Origin: Myxococcota bacterium
GTDB taxonomy: Bacteria > Myxococcota_C > UBA6777
Reading direction: 5' to 3'
Assembly (NCBI GenBank): GCA_963169055.1
Contig: CAUJFU010000369.1
Coordinates: forward strand, 1 to 8,640
Length of the DNA: 8,640 nucleotides
Shown here: piece by piece, positions 1 through 6,650 of the stretch
Layout of the letters: every line of letters begins with the position of its first letter
How positions within the stretch are numbered: position 1 is the stretch's first letter
Notes under the pieces: generated by a model
What the model saw: the letters and a program-made list of their open reading frames with translations, nothing else
Database searches by the model: none
What the model was told of the DNA's origin: nothing
Program-made: the position numbers and the translations under genes

Positions 1-1357
1 AAGAAAGAAAAGTTGCAACATAAAGAAAGCCCATGCGCATTTGATCGAGAGAAAAAGACTCATTGGGCGAATGGATGCGATCTTCTTCGAGGCCAAAACC
101 GACAAGGATCGGCGTAGCGCCCGACAGTCGGGCCAATTGCCCAACGATGGGGATCGATCCACCTTCCCAAGCAAAGGCGACTTCGCGTTGTGCGAGCGGA
201 GCAAGGATGCGTGCGGCGTGTTGGATCCAAGGTTCATGCACGCTCAATTGGAGAGCAGGGCCGCCGATGCCTTGGGCTTCGATGTGAAAGCGCAGCGAGG
301 GTGGCGCGTGTTGGTGCAGGTGTGCGATCAAGCAACGCAACGCTCGTTCGGGATCTTGGCCTGCGGCCAATCGTGAAGTGATCTTGGCGGTCGCGTACGC
401 AGGGATGATCGTTTTGACGCCCGGCCCGTTATAACCAGAAAACAAGCCGTTGACCTCGATCGTGGGGCGAAATCCAACACGATAAGCGGGAGGAAGCCCT
501 GATTCGCCGCCATCCAACGCGACGCCCAAACGATCGCTGATATCTGCCCAAGCATAGGGCGCTTTGTGCGCCATCGCTTTGTCTTCTTCGGAAGGTTCGG
601 CCACATCGTCGAGAAATCCCTTTACAGCGATTCGGCCTTGAGCATCGTGCAGCGTTGAAAGCAGATGCGCCATCTCCACCGCAGGATTGCGGATCAACCC
701 GCCAAAAGAACCTGAATGGACGTCGTATCCGGGTCCATCGAGGCGTATCCCCACAAACAGACTTCCACGCAAACCCATCGTCACAGTCGGCGTCTCAAGC
801 GAAAGGCTGCTGGTGTCGCACACCATCAAGACATCCGCTTTGAGATCAGCTTCCCATGCAGGCAGCGCGTTAGCAAACGCCCGAGAACTCGTCTCCTCTT
901 CCCCTTCGATCAACAGCCGCACGTTGTAGCGCAAGGCTCCCTGTTGCAACAACGTTTCGAGCGCTTTGAGCACATAAAAGGTTTGGCCCTTGTTGTCTTG
1001 CGCACCACGCGCAAACATCCGCCCGTTGCGGTACGTTGGAGAAAAAGGCGGACTCTCCCACGCCTCCAACGGATCGGGCGGTTGGACATCGTAATGCCCG
1101 TAGTATAGGACGGTTTGCGCATCGGGATCGGGACAGTCGTAGCGCGCAAACACCACGGGCTTGGTTGCGGTGTCACGTAGCTCCGCTTCCAATCCAAGCG
1201 CCCGAAGATGCGAGACCAACCATTCCGCACACCGCACGCAATCCACGAGATGCGCTTGATCAGCGCTGATACTCGGGATCGATAAAAACGCCTTCCATTC
1301 CTCCAACCAACGGGCTTCTTGCGCTTCCCAATGCGCCTCCAAATGAGCTTTCTCCAT
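1..1357 (-). CDS. M20-family zinc metallopeptidase (dipeptidase-like), C-terminus cut by window edge
   Basis: This is a cytoplasmic-type M20 dipeptidase or aminoacylase that hydrolyses dipeptides or N-acyl amino acids with a two-metal centre. One uninterrupted minus-strand frame gives 452 residues before the window edge. Family proteins are usually about 450-470 residues, so only a short tail should be missing. Visible motifs are GHYDVQP (metal ligand H88, D90), AQDNKG (bridging D121), EGEEETSS (general base E154, metal ligand E155), VCDTS (D181), the HSGSFGG dimerisation-domain loop (H214), GGSIP, and the late HSPNE (H429). All catalytic positions are therefore intact. The segment with RPTIEVNG, GPGVKTIIPA and SRL is also typical of the dipeptidase branch. 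The ATG at 1357 is preceded by AGGAGG (1373-1368) with a 10-base spacer. No signal peptide is seen. It lies downstream of the ATP-grasp gene on the same strand and is probably co-transcribed with it. Family assignment is firm; the substrate cannot be told from the sequence. Confidence 0.93.
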   Translation of the reverse strand, partial: MEKAHLEAHWEAQEARWLEEWKAFLSIPSISADQAHLVDCVRCAEWLVSHLRALGLEAELRDTATKPVVFARYDCPDPDAQTVLYYGHYDVQPPDPLEAWESPPFSPTYRNGRMFARGAQDNKGQTFYVLKALETLLQQGALRYNVRLLIEGEEETSSRAFANALPAWEADLKADVLMVCDTSSLSLETPTVTMGLRGSLFVGIRLDGPGYDVHSGSFGGLIRNPAVEMAHLLSTLHDAQGRIAVKGFLDDVAEPSEEDKAMAHKAPYAWADISDRLGVALDGGESGLPPAYRVGFRPTIEVNGLFSGYNGPGVKTIIPAYATAKITSRLAAGQDPERALRCLIAHLHQHAPPSLRFHIEAQGIGGPALQLSVHEPWIQHAARILAPLAQREVAFAWEGGSIPIVGQLARLSGATPILVGFGLEEDRIHSPNESFSLDQMRMGFLYVATFLS

Positions 1358-1383
1358 TAACGCCAAACCTCCTGCTCTTTCAC
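1357..1383 (-). other. Possible 8-codon mini-ORF coupled to the peptidase start
   Basis: A GTG at 1383 is preceded by a full AGGAGG (1396-1391) at a seven-base spacing, better placed than the peptidase's own site. It encodes eight residues (M-K-E-Q-E-V-W-R) and ends in TAA, which overlaps the peptidase ATG as TAATG. Ribosomes finishing this frame could re-initiate on the peptidase. The geometry is read directly from the sequence; a regulatory role is inference. Confidence 0.3.
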
Positions 1384-1442
1384 CACCGAACCTCCTGTTC
1401 TTGCACTTCCCAATGCGCGTCTACGTGAACTGTTCCTATCAC
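1380..1442 (-). other. Possible 20-codon leader ORF within the repeat
   Basis: A GTG at 1442 opens a 20-codon frame ending in TGA at 1380. It contains DAHWEVQ, echoing the peptidase N-terminus EAHWEAQ. A weak GAAGG lies seven bases upstream. Its stop overlaps the GTG of the next mini-frame by four bases (GTGA). It is probably a by-product of the 59-bp duplication, but the arrangement would allow translational coupling. No evidence of expression can be seen. Confidence 0.25.
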
Positions 1443-1557
1443 CGCCAAACCTTCGCGTCTTGCGCTTCCCAATGCGCCTCTAAACGAGGCGTTTCGATTC
1501 CCCCAAAATCTCCTGATTTGTCAACGCCGATCTTTCTGCGCAGCCCAAAAGATTTTC

Positions 1558-3057
1558 CTATTCTGTGGAAAGTCCCGATGATTCGCCTTTTTGGGGGGAA
1601 GCCATCTCGATCTCGCGAAACAAAGCGTCGTCGTTGTTAAGCGAACGATACAACTTGTAGCGAAAGCGGCCTTTTTGGGTCAACAACATCGCAGCCATCT
1701 TGTCGATCGCGATGGTTGCCAAGACGGCTTGGACAAAGCCTTCGATCAGGTCGTCAAGGCCCACCCCAAGGCGATTAAAGTCCCGTCGATCCATGATCAT
1801 CAAACGCTCCGTTTCAGCATCCCAGCCACCTCCCGATGTTTTTACAGAAAGATTGGTTCCCAACATATCCCACGAAGCTACTTCTGGGCGAAGCTCATCC
1901 ATCAGCGGCATCCGCGCCCTGCGTGCGTACGTCGCCAAAGGACGGAAACCTTCGTCTGTGGCGTGGATCATCATGCGGATATCCGCCACATAGATATCTT
2001 GTTGTTGGTTGGGGACTGTTCCCACATGGAAAAACTGCCGATCCGCCACACGCGAACTCCATTTGTAGTTGCCGATCAGCGACTGCACAATGAACTGATC
2101 GTACGGATAATCGCGCTCCATAAACTTCTCCAACTCCGCTTGGCTGGTGATCGTAAAGACTCCCTGCCCCGCATTGCTATAAGGGATCTTCACCACCCCG
2201 AATCCCCCCATACTCTGGAGCCACATCGGGATCTCTTCTTTTTGCACATCGCGGATCGTGTGCGGCAACTGGATCGCCAAACCGCTCCCAACCAGTTCCG
2301 CGTTGAAGATATCGTACGCCTTGGCCGCGACCAATTTGTTCCGCCCCCCCGATAAACACGCCAATACAGGATTAAAAATAAACGTTTTGGTCAAGATCGG
2401 GATGCGTGTCCACGGACGTTGCGTCACGTACCGAAACGCCGCACGTATCGGGTGCCACAGCCCGTCGGCATCCCGCACATGCAGCACACCATCATCGAAA
2501 CGCGCCGATGGATCGGGATCATCCTCGTAGTACTCCACCCCAAAGACCGGCTCACCAAACACATCCGCCATCACTTTGGTATAACCTGTCGTCTCCATCG
2601 GATTCTTGTCGTACAACACAGCTAACCCCCCTGTTGGCAGGCGACGCGCCTCAACCATCGGTTTGAAGGTCTTTTCCAACAACAACCGATATCCCCCTTG
2701 TTCGGCCCGCTCATCCAACAACGGCAGTGACTTTTGCCCCGATGGTGACGAATTCGTCTCCAACAACACCATCCGTCGAACCCCTTGTGAGGTTGTCACA
2801 TTGAACAAGTCCGACCCAGACCATGCGAAAAACTTGGGGGAATAGTCCAACCACTGCGACAACTGGTGCTTTGGTGTTTGAGGGTGAAGGTGACAATAAC
2901 GACTCACGATCTGTTCGGTCGTCATCGACAAAAAGAACGCAACCATCGAATGAATCTGCGCATTCAATACTTTCGGATAGTAATGCTCGGTGTATCGAAA
3001 CGATCCCGGTTGCACCAAAAAAGCCGGCTTTCCGTGCGCGGGGTTGTGTACAGCCAT
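1558..3057 (-). CDS. ATP-grasp-like ligase of unknown substrate
   Basis: This 499-residue protein has no signal peptide or membrane segment and is probably cytoplasmic. The C-terminal half reads like an ATP-grasp domain in normal order. GVVKIPYSNAGQGVF (287-301) would be the ATP-binding lysine followed by the glycine-rich loop. QFIVQSLIG (321-329) would be the adenine hinge. VADIRMMIHATDEG (357-370) and the arginines at 379-382 would bind phosphate or substrate. TNLSVKTSGG (401-410) resembles the Asn-Gly-Gly metal-binding segment of RimK/glutathione-synthetase-type enzymes. The N-terminal half (about 1-230) carries LLETNSSPSGQKS (98-110), which I do not recognise from a named enzyme. Known ATP-grasp enzymes join a carboxylate to an amine through an acyl phosphate, which makes amide or peptide ligation the best guess. 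The ATG at 3057 follows GGAGG closely (4-base spacer), and an in-frame stop lies a little upstream, so no longer start is likely. It precedes the M20 peptidase. The fold is inferred from motifs alone. Confidence 0.72.
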   Translation of the reverse strand: MAVHNPAHGKPAFLVQPGSFRYTEHYYPKVLNAQIHSMVAFFLSMTTEQIVSRYCHLHPQTPKHQLSQWLDYSPKFFAWSGSDLFNVTTSQGVRRMVLLETNSSPSGQKSLPLLDERAEQGGYRLLLEKTFKPMVEARRLPTGGLAVLYDKNPMETTGYTKVMADVFGEPVFGVEYYEDDPDPSARFDDGVLHVRDADGLWHPIRAAFRYVTQRPWTRIPILTKTFIFNPVLACLSGGRNKLVAAKAYDIFNAELVGSGLAIQLPHTIRDVQKEEIPMWLQSMGGFGVVKIPYSNAGQGVFTITSQAELEKFMERDYPYDQFIVQSLIGNYKWSSRVADRQFFHVGTVPNQQQDIYVADIRMMIHATDEGFRPLATYARRARMPLMDELRPEVASWDMLGTNLSVKTSGGGWDAETERLMIMDRRDFNRLGVGLDDLIEGFVQAVLATIAIDKMAAMLLTQKGRFRYKLYRSLNNDDALFREIEMASPQKGESSGLSTE

Positions 3058-3410
3058 CTTGCCTCCAGTTCTGTGTTGATGGGAATCGCCTTGCTACCGA
3101 CCTCACAAACACACCAGCCTCCTGTCCTTCACGATCAGCTCCGTCTTTCTGGCGTATTGGATTACCGTTGCCTTCAAAGCACAGTCTTTGGTGTGTTGGC
3201 GTCGTTTCTCAGCAAGATACAAACACCCTTGAAACAAACGCAACCCCCGTCCCCAAACGCAGCCTACACCGCCGCGACCCACATCCAACCTCGATCGTGT
3301 GGATGCCTCTTGACCTTTACAGCCGATCTTTTGCAACATCCCTCCGAAGTTTGCGCCCGCCTTTGCTTTCAAGTTCTGCCGGTTTCGCCTCACGACACGG
3401 AGGATACGCA
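3058..3410. promoter_or_regulatory. Divergent intergenic region (353 bases)
   Basis: This gap must hold the promoters for both the minus-strand ligase/peptidase pair and the plus-strand channel gene. No protein of convincing composition is encoded on either strand: the plus frame open through it is only the upstream extension of the channel frame, and the 96-codon minus frame lacks family features. One weak plus-strand candidate promoter is TTGACC (3310-3315), an 18-base spacer, then CAACAT (3334-3339), which matches the -10 consensus at only three of six positions. I found no clear minus-strand promoter, operator palindrome or riboswitch. Confidence 0.4.
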
Positions 3411-3413
3411 GTG
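3396..3413 (+). promoter_or_regulatory. Ribosome-binding site fixing the GTG start of the channel gene
   Basis: CGGAGGATACGCA immediately precedes a GTG at 3411. The GGAGG core lies seven bases upstream of the start. This site and the signal peptide that follows it favour this GTG over the upstream ATG at 3303, which has no ribosome-binding site, and over the next internal ATG at codon 58, which would remove the signal peptide. Confidence 0.75.
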
Positions 3414-6386
3414 TTCTGTTTACGTCGATTTCCCTACGTGGCCCTTTTTCTCTGCCTTTTTACCACCGAAGCTTTCGCCAACCCCTTGCTTAACCTGTTT
3501 CTGCAACGTGCGGGTAGAGAAGCCCAAGCCCCCGATCAAAGCCGCACCGAAGAACAACGGCTCGATAGACGCCGTCGCGAGATGGTTTCGCGTGTCGAAA
3601 ACGCCAAGCAACGCGAAACCGCCCGAAGAGAAAGCTGGCAGCGCGAAGCTCTGTGGTTTCGCAAGGTGATCGCGGACAATCAGCTTCCTCAGAACACATG
3701 GATCTGGCGGGAAAGCGCTCGCACCCTCCGACTCCGCCTTGAGATCGTTCGTCTCTGCGATGACAGCACTCACATCCTCGATAAACTCCCCTCTGCCCTG
3801 ATATCCCGCGATCAAAGCATGACGCTTTTGCTCCAAGCCCTCGAAGCTCACCTCGGGTTTCTTCACCGCCAGCGCAAGCCACAGCCCGAACTCGATACGC
3901 CACAAGGCTTCCTTGCGCTCAAAAAAACCAGAAAACGTATCCAATTTCGCCTCAGAAAAACCCTCCAAACTCTCCAGAAAAACTTTGAAGAGATCAAAGA
4001 GATCCAAACCGAAAGTGAAACCAACCAAGCCGCGCTCGACCTTGCCAAGCGCATCTTGTTAAACCTCCCCGCACAACACGAAACCCATCCGCTTTACAAA
4101 CTCCCCACCTCCAAACCCACCACCAACCCGCTCTCCAAAACTCTCCAGCGCAGCCGACTCCACCGCAGGCTACTCAGCACACTCCAACGGATGCGCTTTG
4201 AAAAACACCGCCTCCAAGCTGAACTCCTTGAACTGCGCCTCGAAGATGAAAACCTCGAACGTGAAGCCCTTCGGCTGCGTGCCGAGACTTACCGCAAGAT
4301 GCTCAAACTTCTCGACACTTCGCTCCGACGCCTCTCTCGTGTGGTCGAAGGTGGCCTATTCTTCGTCAAGAAGATCTCATTCACCACCAAAGAGCTCGAT
4401 AGAACGCAAAAAAAACTGCGCACGTTCTTCACCCAAGCCACCGATACACCAAGCTCTTTTCGCAAACAATTCATCAAGCGCTGGACCCATCAAGCACAGC
4501 GATGGAAAGCCGGACTCCCCATCTTGCTTTTTTTGGCGGCTTTGGCGTGGTTTGCGTTGTTGTGGCTGCTTCAGCTCCCCACACGGCGTTGGCTGGATCG
4601 CTTACAAACCATCACTCAAACCAGCGAAACCCTCGAAAGTTGGCGTTTTACGGGCATCCTTTCTCTAACGCTGTTGTTGCGTTTGCGTTGGCTGTTGTTC
4701 TTTTGGGGCGTCTTGCTGTTCTTGTTTTGGACCCTCGAAGTTTCCAGTCTATGGCTCGAAACCACGTTCTTGTTCGGTGCGTTGTTGGTGATGTTGCGTA
4801 CGGTCTGGTGGCTCACAAGAGCCTTTTTTGGCGCAGACGCAAAAGCCCGATGGGCCGTCAATATCGACGACAACGCAGCCAATCGCTTTCGCAATCGCCT
4901 GCGTTTGCTGGCTTTGTGGACGGCCCTCTATTTTGTTGCAAACCATCTTTTGCGACAGGCCGAGTTCCCCCATGTATGGACGGAGATCCTCTTTTTATTC
5001 TACCTTTGCTTCAACCAAGTGCTCGTCCTCACCTTGTTGAGCCACCGCGAAGCGGTCATCAACTTGCTCCCACGCAACCGCTTTTTTGATCGTGTCGCGA
5101 TCGTTTTCTTTTATCGACTGTATCCTCTGTTTTATGGCGGAGCCATCGCTCTCTTTCTTTCCTATCTGTGGGGCTATCGCAACCTTGTCTTCTTCCTCAC
5201 GTGGGGAGTCCTCGGCACCATCGCTGTTTTTTTCATCCACCACAGCGTCTTTTGGTTGCTCAACGAAGCCATCCAATACGCCCTACGCATCGACTTTGAT
5301 GAAACGAACCCATCCGCCGAAAAAAAACACCCGCTGCGTATCGGCCATCTCTTGCGGATGTTGGCCTCCTTGCTGTTGACCGTGAGCTTCCTCAGCTTTT
5401 CTCTTGCAGCATGGTCTGTTCCGGGCGGTCTACTCGCGATCCCCAGCCTATTGTCTTTTCCGCTTGTCGAATACCAAGACCGCGTCGTAACCTTTCTTTC
5501 TCTCGGCTATTTTGCGATCGCCCTCTGCATCGGCATCTGGTTCTCTCGCCTGATCCCTCGACTTCTCCGAACCTATCTTTACCCCGTGTTGACGCTCTCC
5601 GAAGGCGCACAATTCGCCTCAAGCGCGATCACCTCCTACATCATCGTGTTTCTCGGCATCCTTGTGGGTCTTCAATTCCTTGGACTCGGAACTGCCGGTG
5701 CTTTGTTGCTTTTCCTTGTCCTTGGAATCGGCCTTGGATTCGGCCTTCAGGGACTCGCAAGCAACTTTGCCTCGGGTCTGATTATCCTGTTTGGCCGCCC
5801 TTTCTCTGTGGGCGATCACATCGAAGTCGGCGAACACTTTGGCGAAGTCACCGAGATCTCCGCACGCAGCACCACCATCAAACTCCCAAATCGTCGCCTT
5901 TTGATCTTGCCCAACGAGGCCCTTCTCAATCAAAAGCTGATCAACTGGTCCGCAGCTTCGGCATTTCGCGATAAGCTGATCGTCGAAGTCGCCCACGGCA
6001 CCGACCCCCACGTCGTCCACGATCTTCTAATCAAGATCGCCAAAGAACACAAAGAAGTTGGCGCACAACCCGCCCCCGTTGTCCGACTCCGCGAACTCGC
6101 CTCCAACGCCATGATCTTTTCCCTCAGCGTCACTCTCCCCAAACCCAGCACGCGCTTTCGCATCCGCAGCGAAATCCGCATGGAGATATCCAAACGCTTT
6201 CGCGCTCTTGGAATCGAACTCGCCCTCCCCAAACGCGAGATATCCCTCGAATCTTCGCTCAAACAGCAGATCCTTGATGCGCTCCACCCTCTCTCACCCA
6301 ACCAACCTCCCACCGACCCGCAAGCGACCGCTCCCTCCGAATCTCCCTCTACACCAGAGGCTACCCCCCCAAACCAATCCCCCTAA
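3411..6386 (+). CDS. Large MscS/MscK-type mechanosensitive channel
   Basis: This 991-residue inner-membrane protein is predicted to open under membrane tension and release solutes after osmotic downshock. Residues 1-23 are a signal peptide (basic FCLRRF, hydrophobic core, AFA cleavage before NP). Residues about 25-365 are highly charged, rich in Arg, Glu, Leu and Gln with heptad-like spacing: an extracytoplasmic coiled-coil domain as in MscK and MscM/YjeP. Many hydrophobic segments follow from about 369 to 785. The pore-lining helix and MscS signature lie at about 760-803 (GLGFGLQGLASNFASGL, then FGRPFSVGD). The beta domain follows (EVTEISARSTTIKLPN, ILPNEALLN, LINWS), then the cytoplasmic alpha/beta domain to about 945. 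A Pro/Ser/Thr-rich tail fills 946-991. E. coli MscK and YjeP are about 1100 residues, so this is slightly short but complete. The pore region keeps the Gly/Ala packing pattern. It is divergent from the ATP-grasp gene, and nothing ties the two in function. Family call firm; subtype less so. Confidence 0.95.
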   Translation: MFCLRRFPYVALFLCLFTTEAFANPLLNLFLQRAGREAQAPDQSRTEEQRLDRRRREMVSRVENAKQRETARRESWQREALWFRKVIADNQLPQNTWIWRESARTLRLRLEIVRLCDDSTHILDKLPSALISRDQSMTLLLQALEAHLGFLHRQRKPQPELDTPQGFLALKKTRKRIQFRLRKTLQTLQKNFEEIKEIQTESETNQAALDLAKRILLNLPAQHETHPLYKLPTSKPTTNPLSKTLQRSRLHRRLLSTLQRMRFEKHRLQAELLELRLEDENLEREALRLRAETYRKMLKLLDTSLRRLSRVVEGGLFFVKKISFTTKELDRTQKKLRTFFTQATDTPSSFRKQFIKRWTHQAQRWKAGLPILLFLAALAWFALLWLLQLPTRRWLDRLQTITQTSETLESWRFTGILSLTLLLRLRWLLFFWGVLLFLFWTLEVSSLWLETTFLFGALLVMLRTVWWLTRAFFGADAKARWAVNIDDNAANRFRNRLRLLALWTALYFVANHLLRQAEFPHVWTEILFLFYLCFNQVLVLTLLSHREAVINLLPRNRFFDRVAIVFFYRLYPLFYGGAIALFLSYLWGYRNLVFFLTWGVLGTIAVFFIHHSVFWLLNEAIQYALRIDFDETNPSAEKKHPLRIGHLLRMLASLLLTVSFLSFSLAAWSVPGGLLAIPSLLSFPLVEYQDRVVTFLSLGYFAIALCIGIWFSRLIPRLLRTYLYPVLTLSEGAQFASSAITSYIIVFLGILVGLQFLGLGTAGALLLFLVLGIGLGFGLQGLASNFASGLIILFGRPFSVGDHIEVGEHFGEVTEISARSTTIKLPNRRLLILPNEALLNQKLINWSAASAFRDKLIVEVAHGTDPHVVHDLLIKIAKEHKEVGAQPAPVVRLRELASNAMIFSLSVTLPKPSTRFRIRSEIRMEISKRFRALGIELALPKREISLESSLKQQILDALHPLSPNQPPTDPQATAPSESPSTPEATPPNQSP

Positions 6387-6485
6387 GACTTACCAAAGAA
6401 GAGCGATGTATTCGATGGTTTTTGGCTCCATCCACCGCGACATCTCGAAGCTTCTTCGTCTTTCCCTCGGTGCTTTGCTTAACCA

Positions 6486-6525
6486 CCCTTCACCTTCGCA
6501 AGAGATTCCCCCCACTTGTGAAGGG
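6486..6525. repeat. Inverted repeat (8-bp arms)
   Basis: CCCTTCAC at 6486-6493 is exactly complementary to GTGAAGGG at 6518-6525, with a 24-base loop. It adjoins the larger palindrome at 6527-6559 and is probably part of the same element. Confidence 0.45.
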
Positions 6526-6526
6526 G

Positions 6527-6570
6527 CGCGAAGTGCGGTTATCGTACCCTCACTTCGCGTCGATTTGTTT
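6527..6570 (+). terminator. 9-bp perfect stem-loop followed by a T-rich stretch
   Basis: CGCGAAGTG at 6527-6535 pairs perfectly with CACTTCGCG at 6551-6559 across a 15-base loop. TCGATTTGTTT follows, so this could act as an imperfect intrinsic terminator for the channel transcript. The long loop and interrupted T-run make it weak. It may equally be the core of a dispersed palindromic repeat. Confidence 0.35.
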
Positions 6571-6650
6571 GCTCCACCCGCTGCCAAAGGAGGTTTTCTC
6601 AGCGCACCACCGTTTTTTTGTTCCCCACCACCCCCAAGGAGATCAGCCCC

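Larger units (their letters stand above)
1318..1517 (-). repeat. Degenerate 59-bp tandem repeat of the peptidase translation-start region
   Basis: Three 59-base units lie at 1318-1376, 1400-1458 and 1459-1517, with a 23-base partial unit at 1377-1399. By eye the first and third units match at about 46 of 59 positions, the first and second at about 43, and the second and third at about 40. Each unit, read on the minus strand, contains a Shine-Dalgarno-like stretch, the start-codon position and about 13 codons. The 1318-1376 unit is the functional one (ATG start, MEKAHLEAHWEAQ). In the others the ATG position reads ATA or ATC, but the AHWE-x-Q coding block is kept. The partial unit repeats only the AGGAGG ribosome-binding portion. 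This fills almost the whole 200-base gap between the two minus-strand genes. I infer old tandem duplication; the purpose, if any, is unknown. Confidence 0.85.
6387..6650. other. Intergenic spacer with palindromic sequences
   Basis: This 264-base gap separates the channel gene from the exported-protein pair. No classic hairpin plus T-run terminator directly follows the channel stop. The spacer contains inverted repeats between about 6486 and 6593. A T-run lies at 6613-6619, just before the next ribosome-binding site. A plus-strand frame from 6406 to 6654 is open, but its composition is poor and its start lacks a good ribosome-binding site, so I do not call it a gene. A promoter for the next gene would be expected here, but I see no convincing one. 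Confidence 0.5.

Noticed and set aside
1318-1517. CRISPR-like array
   Set aside because: Units are directly adjacent without unique spacers, diverged, and match the coding start of the neighbouring gene.
1591-2355. 254-codon plus-strand open frame
   Set aside because: It lies entirely antisense to the ATP-grasp gene, and its composition (His, Arg and Gln rich) is that of a reverse-complement shadow.
2711-3112. 133-codon minus-strand frame starting with GTG behind an AGGAGG
   Set aside because: Most of it overlaps the well-supported ATP-grasp gene in another frame and the product has no recognisable features. The ribosome-binding motif is intriguing but not enough.
3103-3393. 96-codon minus-strand frame in the divergent gap
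   Set aside because: No family motif, no good ribosome-binding site, and a Gly/Arg-rich composition. Treated as noncoding.
2823-3410. 196 extra in-frame codons upstream of the channel GTG start, antisense to the ATP-grasp gene and through the intergenic gap
   Set aside because: No ribosome-binding site or protein-like composition. The GTG at 3411 has GGAGG and begins a clean signal peptide, so the upstream part is a chance open frame.
6618-6650. Earlier TTG start for the first exported protein
   Set aside because: It would place the AAGGAG ribosome-binding site inside the coding region and put 11 non-hydrophobic residues before the signal peptide.
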